Source: Cochliopodium minus (lineage: Eukaryota; Discosea; Himatismenida; Cochliopodiidae). Taken from it: DNA of 14,123 nucleotides. The translations under genes were made by a program, and so were the position numbers. The notes under the pieces were generated by a model. That model was not told the DNA's origin. It was given only the letters and a program-made list of their open reading frames with translations, and did no database searches. The DNA is taken from contig JAMYWO010000067.1 in assembly GCA_024220525.1 (NCBI GenBank), positions 35,078 through 49,200 on the forward strand, in the 5' to 3' direction. Below, one piece after another: positions 1 through 8,788 of the stretch (its first letter is position 1; each line of letters begins with the position of its first letter).

Positions 1-685
1 TCTACTCTATTGATATTTGCTGAGAAAACCAAGAAAGCAACAGCAATAGAGGAGCCGAAGTAAATGGTACTGACAATAGAGAATTGGTAAATGTTTCCAT
101 AATATTGTCTATAACCCAAAAAATCAAAGTTTGTAATTGCGTTTACAATAGAAACTAAAATATTTTTAAATATTTAAAAAAGAAAATAAAAAATAAAAAA
201 TGAAAATAAAAATTAAAAGAACAATTTTTTTTTAAAAAAAAATAATTACTGTATAAATTGAACAATAATTGGATGTTTGTAAAGTTGAGAACAAATTTTT
301 TGTCTTCTTTGATAAAGACAACCAATCTCCACAAAGAAAGAAAAAAAGTGAAAATGTAACTCACAAAAAAGAAAACGTACCAAATGTTCATTCCTGCTTT
401 GTTTAATGTGTAAAGTTCGTTTGGCTCTTCTGTAAATTGTATATACGTTAGTAGAGGAGGGTTTTTGGAGGCTGAAAAATTAATCAAAAATTAGAAAAAA
501 ATAAAAAATTAAAATAAAAAGTTAAATTATTTGAAAAGTGTTTTCTGTAAAATAAATTTAGTATAATTTTTTAAAAATCTGGTTAAACCATTTTCTGTTA
601 TCATTTGCACTATTTTTGTGAAAAATTTTCCTTTCAAACAAACTGCAGGGATTTTGTGTTTAAAACTTGATGACCTTGCGTCTTT
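1..685. repeat. Perfect tandem duplicate, copy 1 (matches 2374-3058)
   Basis: Bases 1-685 read the same as 2374-3058, at a constant offset of 2373. This includes four introns or intron parts that should drift freely. The match stops sharply within exon 5, at TCTTT followed by GAGGG here and CAGAC in the other copy. Beyond that point the copies are clearly related but differ by substitutions and small indels. Confidence 0.92.
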
Positions 686-1295
686 GAGGGTGCACATTCT
701 TCAAATGTTTTTTTGATTAAATGAAATAAAGGGTGTTTTTTTAAAAAATTTTGAACCTCCAATCTTGATCTCCCAACATAATCACTGCTTTTGCGCCTGC
801 ATTTCTTTTTTAAGAAATATAAATAAAAATTTTGTTTTTTTTTTTTAATTACTGAGCAACCTCTATATGTTTTTCGAAACTACATCCTCCAAATGGAGCC
901 AAAATTGCGGCGCTATCTTGAAAGATCAACGATTAAAATTTAAAATGGGGTTTTTATTTTTGTAAAAATTAATTTACCTGTGAGATTATATTTTGTGGTA
1001 TTTATTTGATGGCATTCTTGCAATTCACTTGGTTTTGTTCCTGGTATCACTTTTTGAAGAATAAAAATATTTTTTTCAAAAATTTCCAACATATTTTTTA
1101 TTGCCATTGACAAAACATTGATCAAAGATTCTATTTATATTTACCTAAGTGAGTGATCAATTTCCCATCTATTTCCATTTTATTTCCAATAAACTTTGGT
1201 GTGGGAAAAGTTAACCATCCACCATTATTTGATAATACTTTGATAGGATATGCCTGCAAAAACAATATCGAAAATAACACTAAATATTTGATCAT
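1..1295 (-). CDS. PA-domain seven-helix membrane protein, left tandem copy (partial, runs off window)
   Basis: Seven exons are visible: 1145-1295, 978-1049, 853-916, 757-804, 589-698, 250-471 and 6-154. All junctions are GT-AG and all phases close; the last helices lie beyond base 1. The start at 1295 gives a signal peptide (MIKYLVLFSILFLQAYPI). A protease-associated (PA) fold follows, with the typical GGCSF and NAGAKAVIM motifs and then IPAVCLKG. After it come helix 1 (IWYVFFFVSYIFTFF), helix 2 and helix 3 (FSIVSTIYFGSSIAVAF). PA domains usually mediate protein interaction or cover an active site in secretory-pathway proteins. No protease or RING motif is visible. Ligand and role are unknown. 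It is the downstream paralogue of the gene at 1583-3673 and is identical to it from base 685 leftward. Confidence 0.85.
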
Positions 1296-1582
1296 AATTC
1301 AAATATATCCCTCTTTTGTGACAAAATCTTTTTTATTATTTATTATTATAATAATATTAAAAAATCTTTTTGTAAAAAATTAATTTCACTTAATTTATAA
1401 ATGGTTCTCTTTAAAATTTCAATATATTAGTGAGATTATTGTTTCTTTAAAACTTCAGTGGATATAAATTGAATTTTTTTGACAAAATGAAGATATTGAA
1501 CAAAAATTTTTTTAAAAAATACAAATTTAAATAAATTTTTGTGAGTAATTGATTCCACTTATCATTTCTCTATAAACTGAAT
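1296..1582. other. Spacer between the two PA-7TM copies
   Basis: This AT-rich stretch lies between the stop of the right copy and the start codon of the left copy. It must hold the right copy's 3' UTR and the left copy's promoter. No further gene, RNA or clear motif is visible. Confidence 0.6.
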
Positions 1583-3673
1583 CTAGTTTGAAATATCAGA
1601 TTGATTCATCTTATACAAACTAACAGAAGTGTTGCTTCCACCAAAATTTTCTTCTTTGAAATTGTTATAATTATTGCTGCTTTCAGACTTTGTTTTGGGT
1701 TTTAGTGTGAAGACAAACACCCAACAAACCAAAATTACTAGCTGGACGATGTTGTAAATGGTGAATATACCAATGTGGACGCTGGGGTTATTTTGGGTCT
1801 CGTGAATGAGTGTCATAAAAGCAGTGAGCATTGCGATTATACCAAAAATTAAAACCACAAAAATGTAAAAAACTAATCTTTTGTATCTTGAAAGAAAAAA
1901 ATTTTTTGATTACATGAAAATAGAATTTCTATAAATTAAGTAACAAAAATAAATTTTTACCTTTTTGAATCCCTTTCTTTCTTATCATTGTTAAATTTTC
2001 CAAAATTAGACAATCTGTACAAAAGATAAATAATCGCATAGACAAAGTATAAAAGAAAGACCATTTCAACTCCTATGGTAACTCCCAATAAAACATACCC
2101 TTTTAAAAATTAAATAATTTTAAATAAAAAGTAACAATAATAAGATTAAATAATACAAACCCAAATTTGCAGTTAAATTGTATGTTAATCCGAAGCCTAC
2201 ATAACATTGATTTACTGTTATATAAAGGACCAACAATATAATGGAAATTATAGAGTGAAGTATTTGCATTAATTTTTTTTTCTCGCCCATTTTAACCAAC
2301 ACCTTTCAAACCAAAAAAAAATGAATAAAAAAAAATATTAATTATAAATATTTAAAACAAAAAAATAAAAAACTCTACTCTATTGATATTTGCTGAGAAA
2401 ACCAAGAAAGCAACAGCAATAGAGGAGCCGAAGTAAATGGTACTGACAATAGAGAATTGGTAAATGTTTCCATAATATTGTCTATAACCCAAAAAATCAA
2501 AGTTTGTAATTGCGTTTACAATAGAAACTAAAATATTTTTAAATATTTAAAAAAGAAAATAAAAAATAAAAAATGAAAATAAAAATTAAAAGAACAATTT
2601 TTTTTTAAAAAAAAATAATTACTGTATAAATTGAACAATAATTGGATGTTTGTAAAGTTGAGAACAAATTTTTTGTCTTCTTTGATAAAGACAACCAATC
2701 TCCACAAAGAAAGAAAAAAAGTGAAAATGTAACTCACAAAAAAGAAAACGTACCAAATGTTCATTCCTGCTTTGTTTAATGTGTAAAGTTCGTTTGGCTC
2801 TTCTGTAAATTGTATATACGTTAGTAGAGGAGGGTTTTTGGAGGCTGAAAAATTAATCAAAAATTAGAAAAAAATAAAAAATTAAAATAAAAAGTTAAAT
2901 TATTTGAAAAGTGTTTTCTGTAAAATAAATTTAGTATAATTTTTTAAAAATCTGGTTAAACCATTTTCTGTTATCATTTGCACTATTTTTGTGAAAAATT
3001 TTCCTTTCAAACAAACTGCAGGGATTTTGTGTTTAAAACTTGATGACCTTGCGTCTTTCAGACCGCATATTCTTCAAATGTTTTTTTTAAAAAAATTTTT
3101 TAATTAAATGAAAATAAAGGTTTTTAAAATAATTTTGAACCTCCAATCTTGATCTCCCAACATAATCACTGCTTTTGCACCTGCATTTCTTTTAAGATCA
3201 ATTTATAAATCAAATTAAAAAATTTGTTTTTTTTTTTAATTACTGAGCAACCTCTATATGTTTTTCGAAACTACATCCTCCAAATGGAGCCAGAACTGCG
3301 ATGCTATCTTAATAAATCAATGATTAAAATTTAAAATGGAGTTTTTATTTTTGTAAAAATTAATTTACCTGTGAGATTATATTTTGTGGTATTTATTTGA
3401 TGGCATTCTTGCAATTCACTTGGTTTTGTTCCTGGTATCCCTTTATGAAAAAAAATTTCATTTTGAAAAATGATAACATATTCTTGAATTGACTTTTTTG
3501 AAAGATGAAGGATGTTTACCTAAGATACTTATCAATTTCCCATCTATTTCCATTTTATTTCCAATAAACTTTGGTGTGGGAAAAGTTAACCATCCACCAT
3601 TATTAGATAAAACTTTGATGGAAAGAGATGGAAGTATAAAATAAATTGTAAGTAAAACTAAGTATTTGATCAT
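1583..3673 (-). CDS. PA-domain seven-helix membrane protein, right tandem copy (complete, 467 aa)
   Basis: Ten exons join in frame: 3520-3673, 3369-3440, 3244-3307, 3141-3188, 2962-3071, 2623-2844, 2379-2527, 2161-2302, 1961-2099 and 1583-1886 (1404 nt with TAG stop). Residues 1-18 are a signal peptide. About 20-150 form a PA domain, with GGCSF at 85-89, NAGAKAVI at 98-105 and IPAV at 129-132. Seven hydrophobic helices follow at roughly 179-203, 215-235, 245-270, 285-305, 322-350, 370-395 and 405-428. The tail is short and Ser/Asn-rich. NxT/S sequons occur in the PA domain and the loops. The topology suggests a lumenal or extracellular PA domain on a receptor-like 7TM core. Plant TOM1/TOM3-type and GPR180-type 7TM cores look superficially similar. 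SPPL proteases (PA plus nine helices) are excluded because no GxGD motif is seen. Function is unknown. Confidence 0.87.
2374..3058. repeat. Perfect tandem duplicate, copy 2 (matches 1-685)
   Basis: This is the second copy of the 685-bp identical block. It spans the start of the intron after exon 7, exons 7 and 6, and most of exon 5 of the right-hand gene. To its right, 3059-3673 is a diverged match to 686-1295. To its left, exons 8-10 (1583-2302) have no partner in the window because the left copy is cut off by the edge. Confidence 0.92.
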
Positions 3674-4185
3674 TGGGTTAGAATTTTTTATTTTTTTTTT
3701 ATTAATTTTTTTAAATAATATTATTTTTCTTTTCAAAATTAATTTGGAAATCTTTAATTTTTCAAATAAAGATGTGAATTCTTTATTAACGAAAACAAAA
3801 CAATTTCCAAATTCATAAATAAAAAGTTGATAAAAGAGAAAATAAAATTTATCAAATGATAATTCATTGAATAAGATTCCTTTCATTTTCAATCAAATTC
3901 AAAATAATTTAATTTAAAAATGAGATTCAAAAAATTCAAAAACAAGAATTAAACTGTTTAAAATTTGAAATTTTTTTTATTTACTTTATCGAGCAAACAG
4001 TAAAAACCAAGAATCGCATCGAAATTAAAACAAAAAATAAAATAGTTTTCTTTCTAATTAAGATATGTTATTCTCGGGCATAATGAGCACCCACAAATTT
4101 TTTTTTTGTAAAATCATTTTAATGCATTATAAAGATAAAGTGNCCATGAGTGAGGGTTCCTGTCTAAAATCAATTTTTAAATATT
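3674..4185. other. Spacer with one ambiguous base
   Basis: This AT-rich spacer lies upstream of the right PA-7TM gene and so should include its promoter. Positions 4011-4180 are less AT-rich than the rest and contain the window's only N (4143). An open frame starts at 4065, but it quickly runs into the T-rich repeat and shows no actin-like motif. I see no gene here. The patch could be a remnant of something, or a contig join. Confidence 0.5.
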
Positions 4186-4497
4186 TAGTTTTCATTTTTC
4201 ATTTTTTATTTTTCATTTTTATTTTTTATTTTTTATTTTTTATTTTATATTTTATATTTTATTTTTTATTTTTTATTTTTTATTTTATATTTTATATTTT
4301 ATTTTTTATTTTTTATTTTTTATTTTTTATTTTTTAGTTTTCATTTTTCATTTTTTATTTTTCATTTTTTATTTTTTATTTTTTATTTTTTATTTTATAT
4401 TTTATATTTTTTATTTTTTATTTTTTATTTTTTATTTTATATTTTTTATTTTTTATTTTTTATTTTTTATTTTTATTTTTATTTTTATTTTTAATTA
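4186..4497. repeat. T-rich low-complexity tract with a 149-bp higher-order repeat
   Basis: About 310 bp consist almost only of TTTTTATT- and TTTTATAT-type units on the plus strand. The distinctive segment TAGTTTTCATTTTTCATTT starts at 4186 and again at 4335, so a 149-bp block is repeated on top of the short units. The tract ends at the acceptor AG (4498-4499) in front of the first visible Arp11 exon, so it looks like the 3' end of an expanded intron. Confidence 0.85.
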
Positions 4498-4499
4498 AG

Positions 4500-5801
4500 G
4501 TTTTGGAAAGATTAAAACATTTGATTTTGAAATATGGGCAATTGAGAGATAGACTCAGCAACCAATCCTCCAAAGTGCAAGAAACAGACCTCCCTGAGTC
4601 CCTTCTCTTGGCGCTCTCTAAACAATGTGCCGTCATCCCCTTTGACAAATCTCCCAACTCCACCAAAAAAGATTCTGTCTTCGAATTAAACAAGTATTTT
4701 ATTTTATTTCTTTTTTTGTTTTTATTTTTTTTTGATTTTTGATTTTTTATTTTTGATATTTTATTTCATTTTTTAAAAGTTTATATTCACTTCCATTAAT
4801 TTTTTTTACTTTTTATATTTACTTTTCATTTTTTATATCACTTTTTTAAATTTTTTTTATATTATTTTGAATAAGTTTTATTAATTTAATCCTTTTTCAA
4901 AAATTTTGTATTTTATTTTTTCATTATTTTATATTTTTTATTTTTTTACATTTTTATATTATTTATTTCTTTAAAATTTTTTATTTTTTATTTTTTATTT
5001 TTTATTTCTTATTTTTCTTAGTGATAAAAATACAATTTTGAGAATAAATGAGAAAAAAGAGATAGTTTTGCCTCCTCAAATAAGATCACACGCTTGTGAG
5101 ACCTTCTTCGAGGGAGATGAAGAGTCCGAGAGTTTGCCTTCTCTCATACTTGATGCACTCAACAGATGTCCCTGTGACACAAGATTATCTCTCTCTTCAA
5201 ACATAATAATTAAAGGTCAAAAAAAACAATAAAAAATAAAAATAAAAAAATATAAAATAAATAATAAAAAATAAAATAAAAATTTATTTGAAAATAAATA
5301 ATAATAATAAAAATAAAAAATAAAAAATATTAGGCGGAGGATATTTTTTTGGAATGAAAGATCGTATTTTGAGTGAGATAAAAAACCTTTCAAGCTCTTT
5401 CGATCATTACAAGTCTTTTTCTGTTTTGTCTGATCACTTCTGCTTTGTTGATAACAATGATTTGAATTTGACTTATTTGGGTGCTTCTATGGTTGGATCT
5501 GTCATTAATCTTTTAACAAGAAAAGATGTAAAAAAAATTTTATTTTGAATATATTTTTAATTTTAATTTTTATTTTATTTTATTTTTTATTTTTATTTTA
5601 TTTTATTTTTTATTTTTTTTTTTATTTTTTTTATTTTTTTAGGGAATTTTAAATTCTTCAGATTTTGAACAACACGGGTTTAAAAATGATTGGACAAACA
5701 TTTCCCCAATGAAAACTCCCATAACACCCAATAAAAGCTTTGATTTCGATTTTTCATTCTCACCATATCCAAAGAAAACATTAAATTTCGATAAAAATTA
5801 A
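4500..5801 (+). CDS. ACTR10: Actin-related protein 11 / ACTR10 (dynactin pointed-end subunit), C-terminal part only
   Basis: Exons are 4500-4693, 5022-5215, 5334-5527 and 5643-5801 (TAA). They encode 246 aa, against about 417 for human ACTR10. The stretch EIVLPP...ETFFEGDEE...SLPSLILDALNRCPCDTR, then SNIIIKGGGYFFGMKDR, follows ACTR10 rather than conventional actin. So do YLGASMVGS and the late NDW. In other eukaryotes Arp11 caps the pointed end of the Arp1 filament in dynactin, supporting dynein cargo binding. The first exon begins in phase 0 right after the low-complexity tract. The N-terminal ~170 residues, including the nucleotide-binding loops, are not found anywhere in the window. Either upstream exons lie beyond the tandem genes, the assembly is broken near 4143-4497, or the gene is truncated. 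The gene converges on G alpha. Confidence 0.83.
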
Positions 5802-5984
5802 ATAAAAAACAAAAATAAAAAAACAAAAAAATAATAAAAAAAAAAAATAAGTTTTAAAAAATTTTTCTTTTCTTTTCTTTCTTTTTATTACTTTTGATTT
5901 ATTTTTAATATGACAAAAAATGATATTTTATAAGTTGGATTTTTGTATTTTTTTTTTCTCCAATTTTTGAAAGGAAAAACTCTG
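5802..5984. other. Convergent tail-to-tail spacer
   Basis: The 183 bp between the Arp11 stop and the G alpha stop are A-rich on the left and T-rich on the right. Each side is therefore A-rich at the end of its own transcript. It should hold both 3' UTRs and polyadenylation sites. No other gene fits. Confidence 0.6.
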
Positions 5985-8085
5985 TCAAAAACCCATGACA
6001 TTACTTGCTTCTTGGAGAATGATATCCTGAACGGCATTGAAGACAAACTTGATGTTGGCAGTGTCAGTGGCGCAGGTGACGTGAGGATAGACGTTCTTGT
6101 TTTTGTTTTCGTTTTGGTCGACAAACTTTTTTTCGATGTAGTGTGATGCTGCTTCTAAAGTGTTGGCACCTATTTCAAAAAAAAAAAAATATAAAAAAAA
6201 ATTAAAAAAATCAACTAAAATAAATAAAAATAAAGTAAACTAAACTAAAATAGATGAAAATTAAAAAATTACCAGTGTACTCAGGAAAAGCAACAGTGAG
6301 AGGAATTTTCTTCAATTTCTCCTCAAAAATGTCCTTCTTGTTCAAAAAGAGAATGATGGAAGTGTCGGCGAACCACTTGTTGTTACAAATCTGATTGAAA
6401 AGTCTGAGGGACTCCAACATTCTGTTGGTGACGTTATCTTCGTCGAGTTTCTGATCGTAGGAGCTGATTGCATCGCAAAAAATAACTGCAGTGACATCTT
6501 GGAAACAGTGCATCCATTTTTTACGTTCGGATCTTTGTCCTCCGACGTCTGTCATTCTAAAAAAAAAATAAAAAAAAAAAATATTAATTAAAATAAATTA
6601 AAAACAATAAATAAAATATTAATTAATTAAATATGTAAATAAAATTTTTAAAATGATTTTTTTTTTACCTGAATATGGTTTTTCCTACAGTGAATTCAGT
6701 CTCGATGATACCAGTGGTTTTGGAACGAGAGCGAAGGATATCGTCGTCAGTAGGAACATATTTCTCTTCAATCAACTTGTCCAATTTGTCCAAATAACTT
6801 CAAAAAAAAAATGAGCAAATTAGAAAAGAAAACAGGATAAGATATACATTCTTAATTATATGATTAGGAGAATTAAAAATATTTATAAATGAAGAGATAT
6901 ATTTGCTTAGGATAGATTGAAATGCCATCTGAAATTAATAGTATGAATATGTGAATTATGATACAAATAATAAATATTTCTTAAATAAGGGTATTTATAA
7001 AGATTATATGGATGAGATGTGGATTTATTACTATGCAGCAGAATCTAATAATTGAAAGGAAGAGGCTTTCTCAAAAGCCCTTTTGATTCCTTGATCAGAC
7101 CATATTCTTTTGACGATAGGAGCCAATTTGTGGAGATCATCAGGAGCATAATCTTCATGTTCGAGGATTGCCTCAGCAGCTTCCTAATATAAAAGAGAAT
7201 TAAAGAAAATAAAGAAAATTATGTTGAGCTCAATCAATTGAGACGGTGGAATATAAAGGGATGTCCAAAATATTGCAACAGTTTAAATTTTGTTTGCAAA
7301 TTTTATATCAGCCAACAAAGTTGTAATATTTGGACATGTCTAATGGTGGAATATAAATTATTCTGTTTATTAAAAATATATAGAGGATTTTTTTTAATTT
7401 GATGTTTTCTTTGATTATAAGAAAGGGATTTGATTCCGTGATAAATTATTACTTGAAATAGTTATGTTTTAAAAGAAAAAAGTTTTTTACCTCATCACTT
7501 ATTGGTATATTTAAACTGTTTGCTCCTTTTACAAGGGAGATTGCACTTGAAAGCACATTATCATATATTATACTCTTGAAGACTTGTCTCTCTTCGTTAT
7601 TGAATCCTTTCATGTGGATCAATTTCATTTGTTTTGCGAATGTGCTCTTTCCACTTTCTCCAGCACCTATCAAATAATCAGAATATCGTCAAATAATTGA
7701 AAATTTTGTTAAAAAGCATTAATCTGATCACATATACTTTAAATTATATGTAGGATCTTTTATAGTTAATATGAATAATATATTTGGGTATTTATTTTCA
7801 TTAGTACAATTAATTCATAGTACTTATAATGAAGCTATAAATAATAATTTTAAATTATATATTAATATCCTTCCAACAAATACGAATGAAAATAATAAAT
7901 TTATAGTGATTTGATTTTTAAATTATAATCAAATATATATAAATAAAAAATTATATTTTTTTTTTACCAAGCAACAACATTTTAATTTCTCTCTCTTGTT
8001 TTTTCTTATCATTGGTCAATTGTTTTGTGATTTCTTGATTTTTTATATCTTGTTCTCCAACTACTTTACCACCACATAATCCCAT
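5985..8085 (-). CDS. Heterotrimeric G-protein alpha subunit (complete, 347 aa)
   Basis: Six exons join in frame: 7968-8085, 7491-7666, 7032-7183, 6669-6797, 6273-6556 and 5985-6169 (1044 nt, TGA). The N-terminus MGLCGG carries Gly2 for myristoylation and Cys4 for palmitoylation, so the protein should sit on the plasma membrane. GTP-binding motifs are present: P-loop GAGESGKST (40-48), switch I with catalytic Arg173 in RSKTTGI, switch II DVGGQ (195-199) with catalytic Gln199, NKKD (264-267) and TCATDT (318-323). It should therefore be an active GTPase coupling 7TM receptors to effectors. The closest feel is the Gi-like/Dictyostelium type ([22 protein letters not shown]). The end, ...SNVMGF, lacks the Cys at -4 that pertussis toxin modifies. 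Introns are 113-307 nt. The gene is divergent from the NSUN5 gene. Confidence 0.95.
7245..7357. mobile_element. MITE-like hairpin in G alpha intron 2
   Basis: TGTCCAAAATATTGCAAC (7262-7279) and GTTGTAATATTTGGACA (7320-7336) form near-perfect terminal inverted repeats around a 40-base core. The 13-mer GGTGGAATATAAA flanks the structure on both sides, at 7245-7257 and 7345-7357, exactly 100 bases apart. There is no coding capacity. The TGTCC-type ends are reminiscent of Tc1/mariner-class termini, which duplicate TA. The 13-bp flanks do not fit that class, so the family is uncertain. It lies within 7184-7490, an intron, so it should not alter the protein. Confidence 0.6.
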
Positions 8086-8788
8086 TTTTTTATTTTTTAT
8101 ATTTATATTTTGAAATTTATATTTTTATTTTTTTTGGATATTTGAGTATAAACCGTAATATTCCGATTGATAAGGAATTTGTTGAAATTGAAGGGTATCA
8201 AATTCGAATATGAAAGTAAATTTTTTTTATTTTTTTTATTTAAAATTAAAATGTTGTTTTACTCAAATTTTTTGATGAATTGTTGATAATAATGAGAAAT
8301 GAGTTAATTATTTGTCAGAGTTATTTAATCCATTCAATCATTCGAAAAATAATTACTAAATAATTAAGAAATTTACTCAAATGTGCGGATCAATTTGTTA
8401 ATGAATAAATTATATGATGTATTTGATTTTATCTAAGTAATTGCAGTGATAAACTGCAATAATAAAAATATTTATAATATAATCAAAATTAAAATTATAA
8501 TATATAATTGTTTCGAGTTCATATGGTGATGTAAATCTATTTAAAAATCAGTGTTTGAATTAATTGATGGATTGAAATGAATGAATAAAAACATAATTGA
8601 AAATTTTTTTAATTAAAAATGCTGTGGTCCATTTTCAATCCATTTCAAAATGAACATGAAAATTCAATATTGTGATTAATACATTTCAATTCAAAAGTGA
8701 ATGTTTGAGTATGTTGAAATTATGAAAAAAAAAAATTGTTTCTTTTTTTTTTTTATTGATTTGGGAAAAGAATAGGAAAGTTTGTTAA
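8086..8788. promoter_or_regulatory. Shared divergent promoter region of G alpha and NSUN5
   Basis: About 700 bp separate the two divergent start codons, so both promoters must lie here. A perfect 7-bp inverted repeat, ATTGCAG and CTGCAAT with a 7-base loop, sits at 8440-8460. A longer-range inverted pair with core ATGGATTGAAA joins about 8567-8577 to about 8634-8644. No ORF or RNA gene is supported. Which element acts on which gene cannot be read from sequence alone. Confidence 0.5.

Noticed and set aside
327-364. Possible intron in the first-helix exon of the PA-7TM genes (donor GTGAGT, also 2700-2737)
   Set aside because: Splicing it would break the phase with the following exon, while reading through gives one clean membrane helix and joins the next exon in frame.
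3458-3892. Long minus-strand open frame extending upstream of the right PA-7TM start
   Set aside because: The upstream part is AT-rich chance reading. The Met at 3673 starts a proper signal peptide matched by the paralogue.
4020-4180. Transposon terminus or transposase remnant around the N
   Set aside because: I found no convincing inverted repeat partner and no transposase motif on either strand.
4065-4337. Plus-strand open frame that could be the missing Arp11 N-terminus
   Set aside because: It becomes a Phe/Leu/Tyr run from the T-rich repeat and has no actin-fold motif.
5834-6240. A/T homopolymer runs as possible functional elements
   Set aside because: They occur in every spacer and intron of the window and carry no specific signal.
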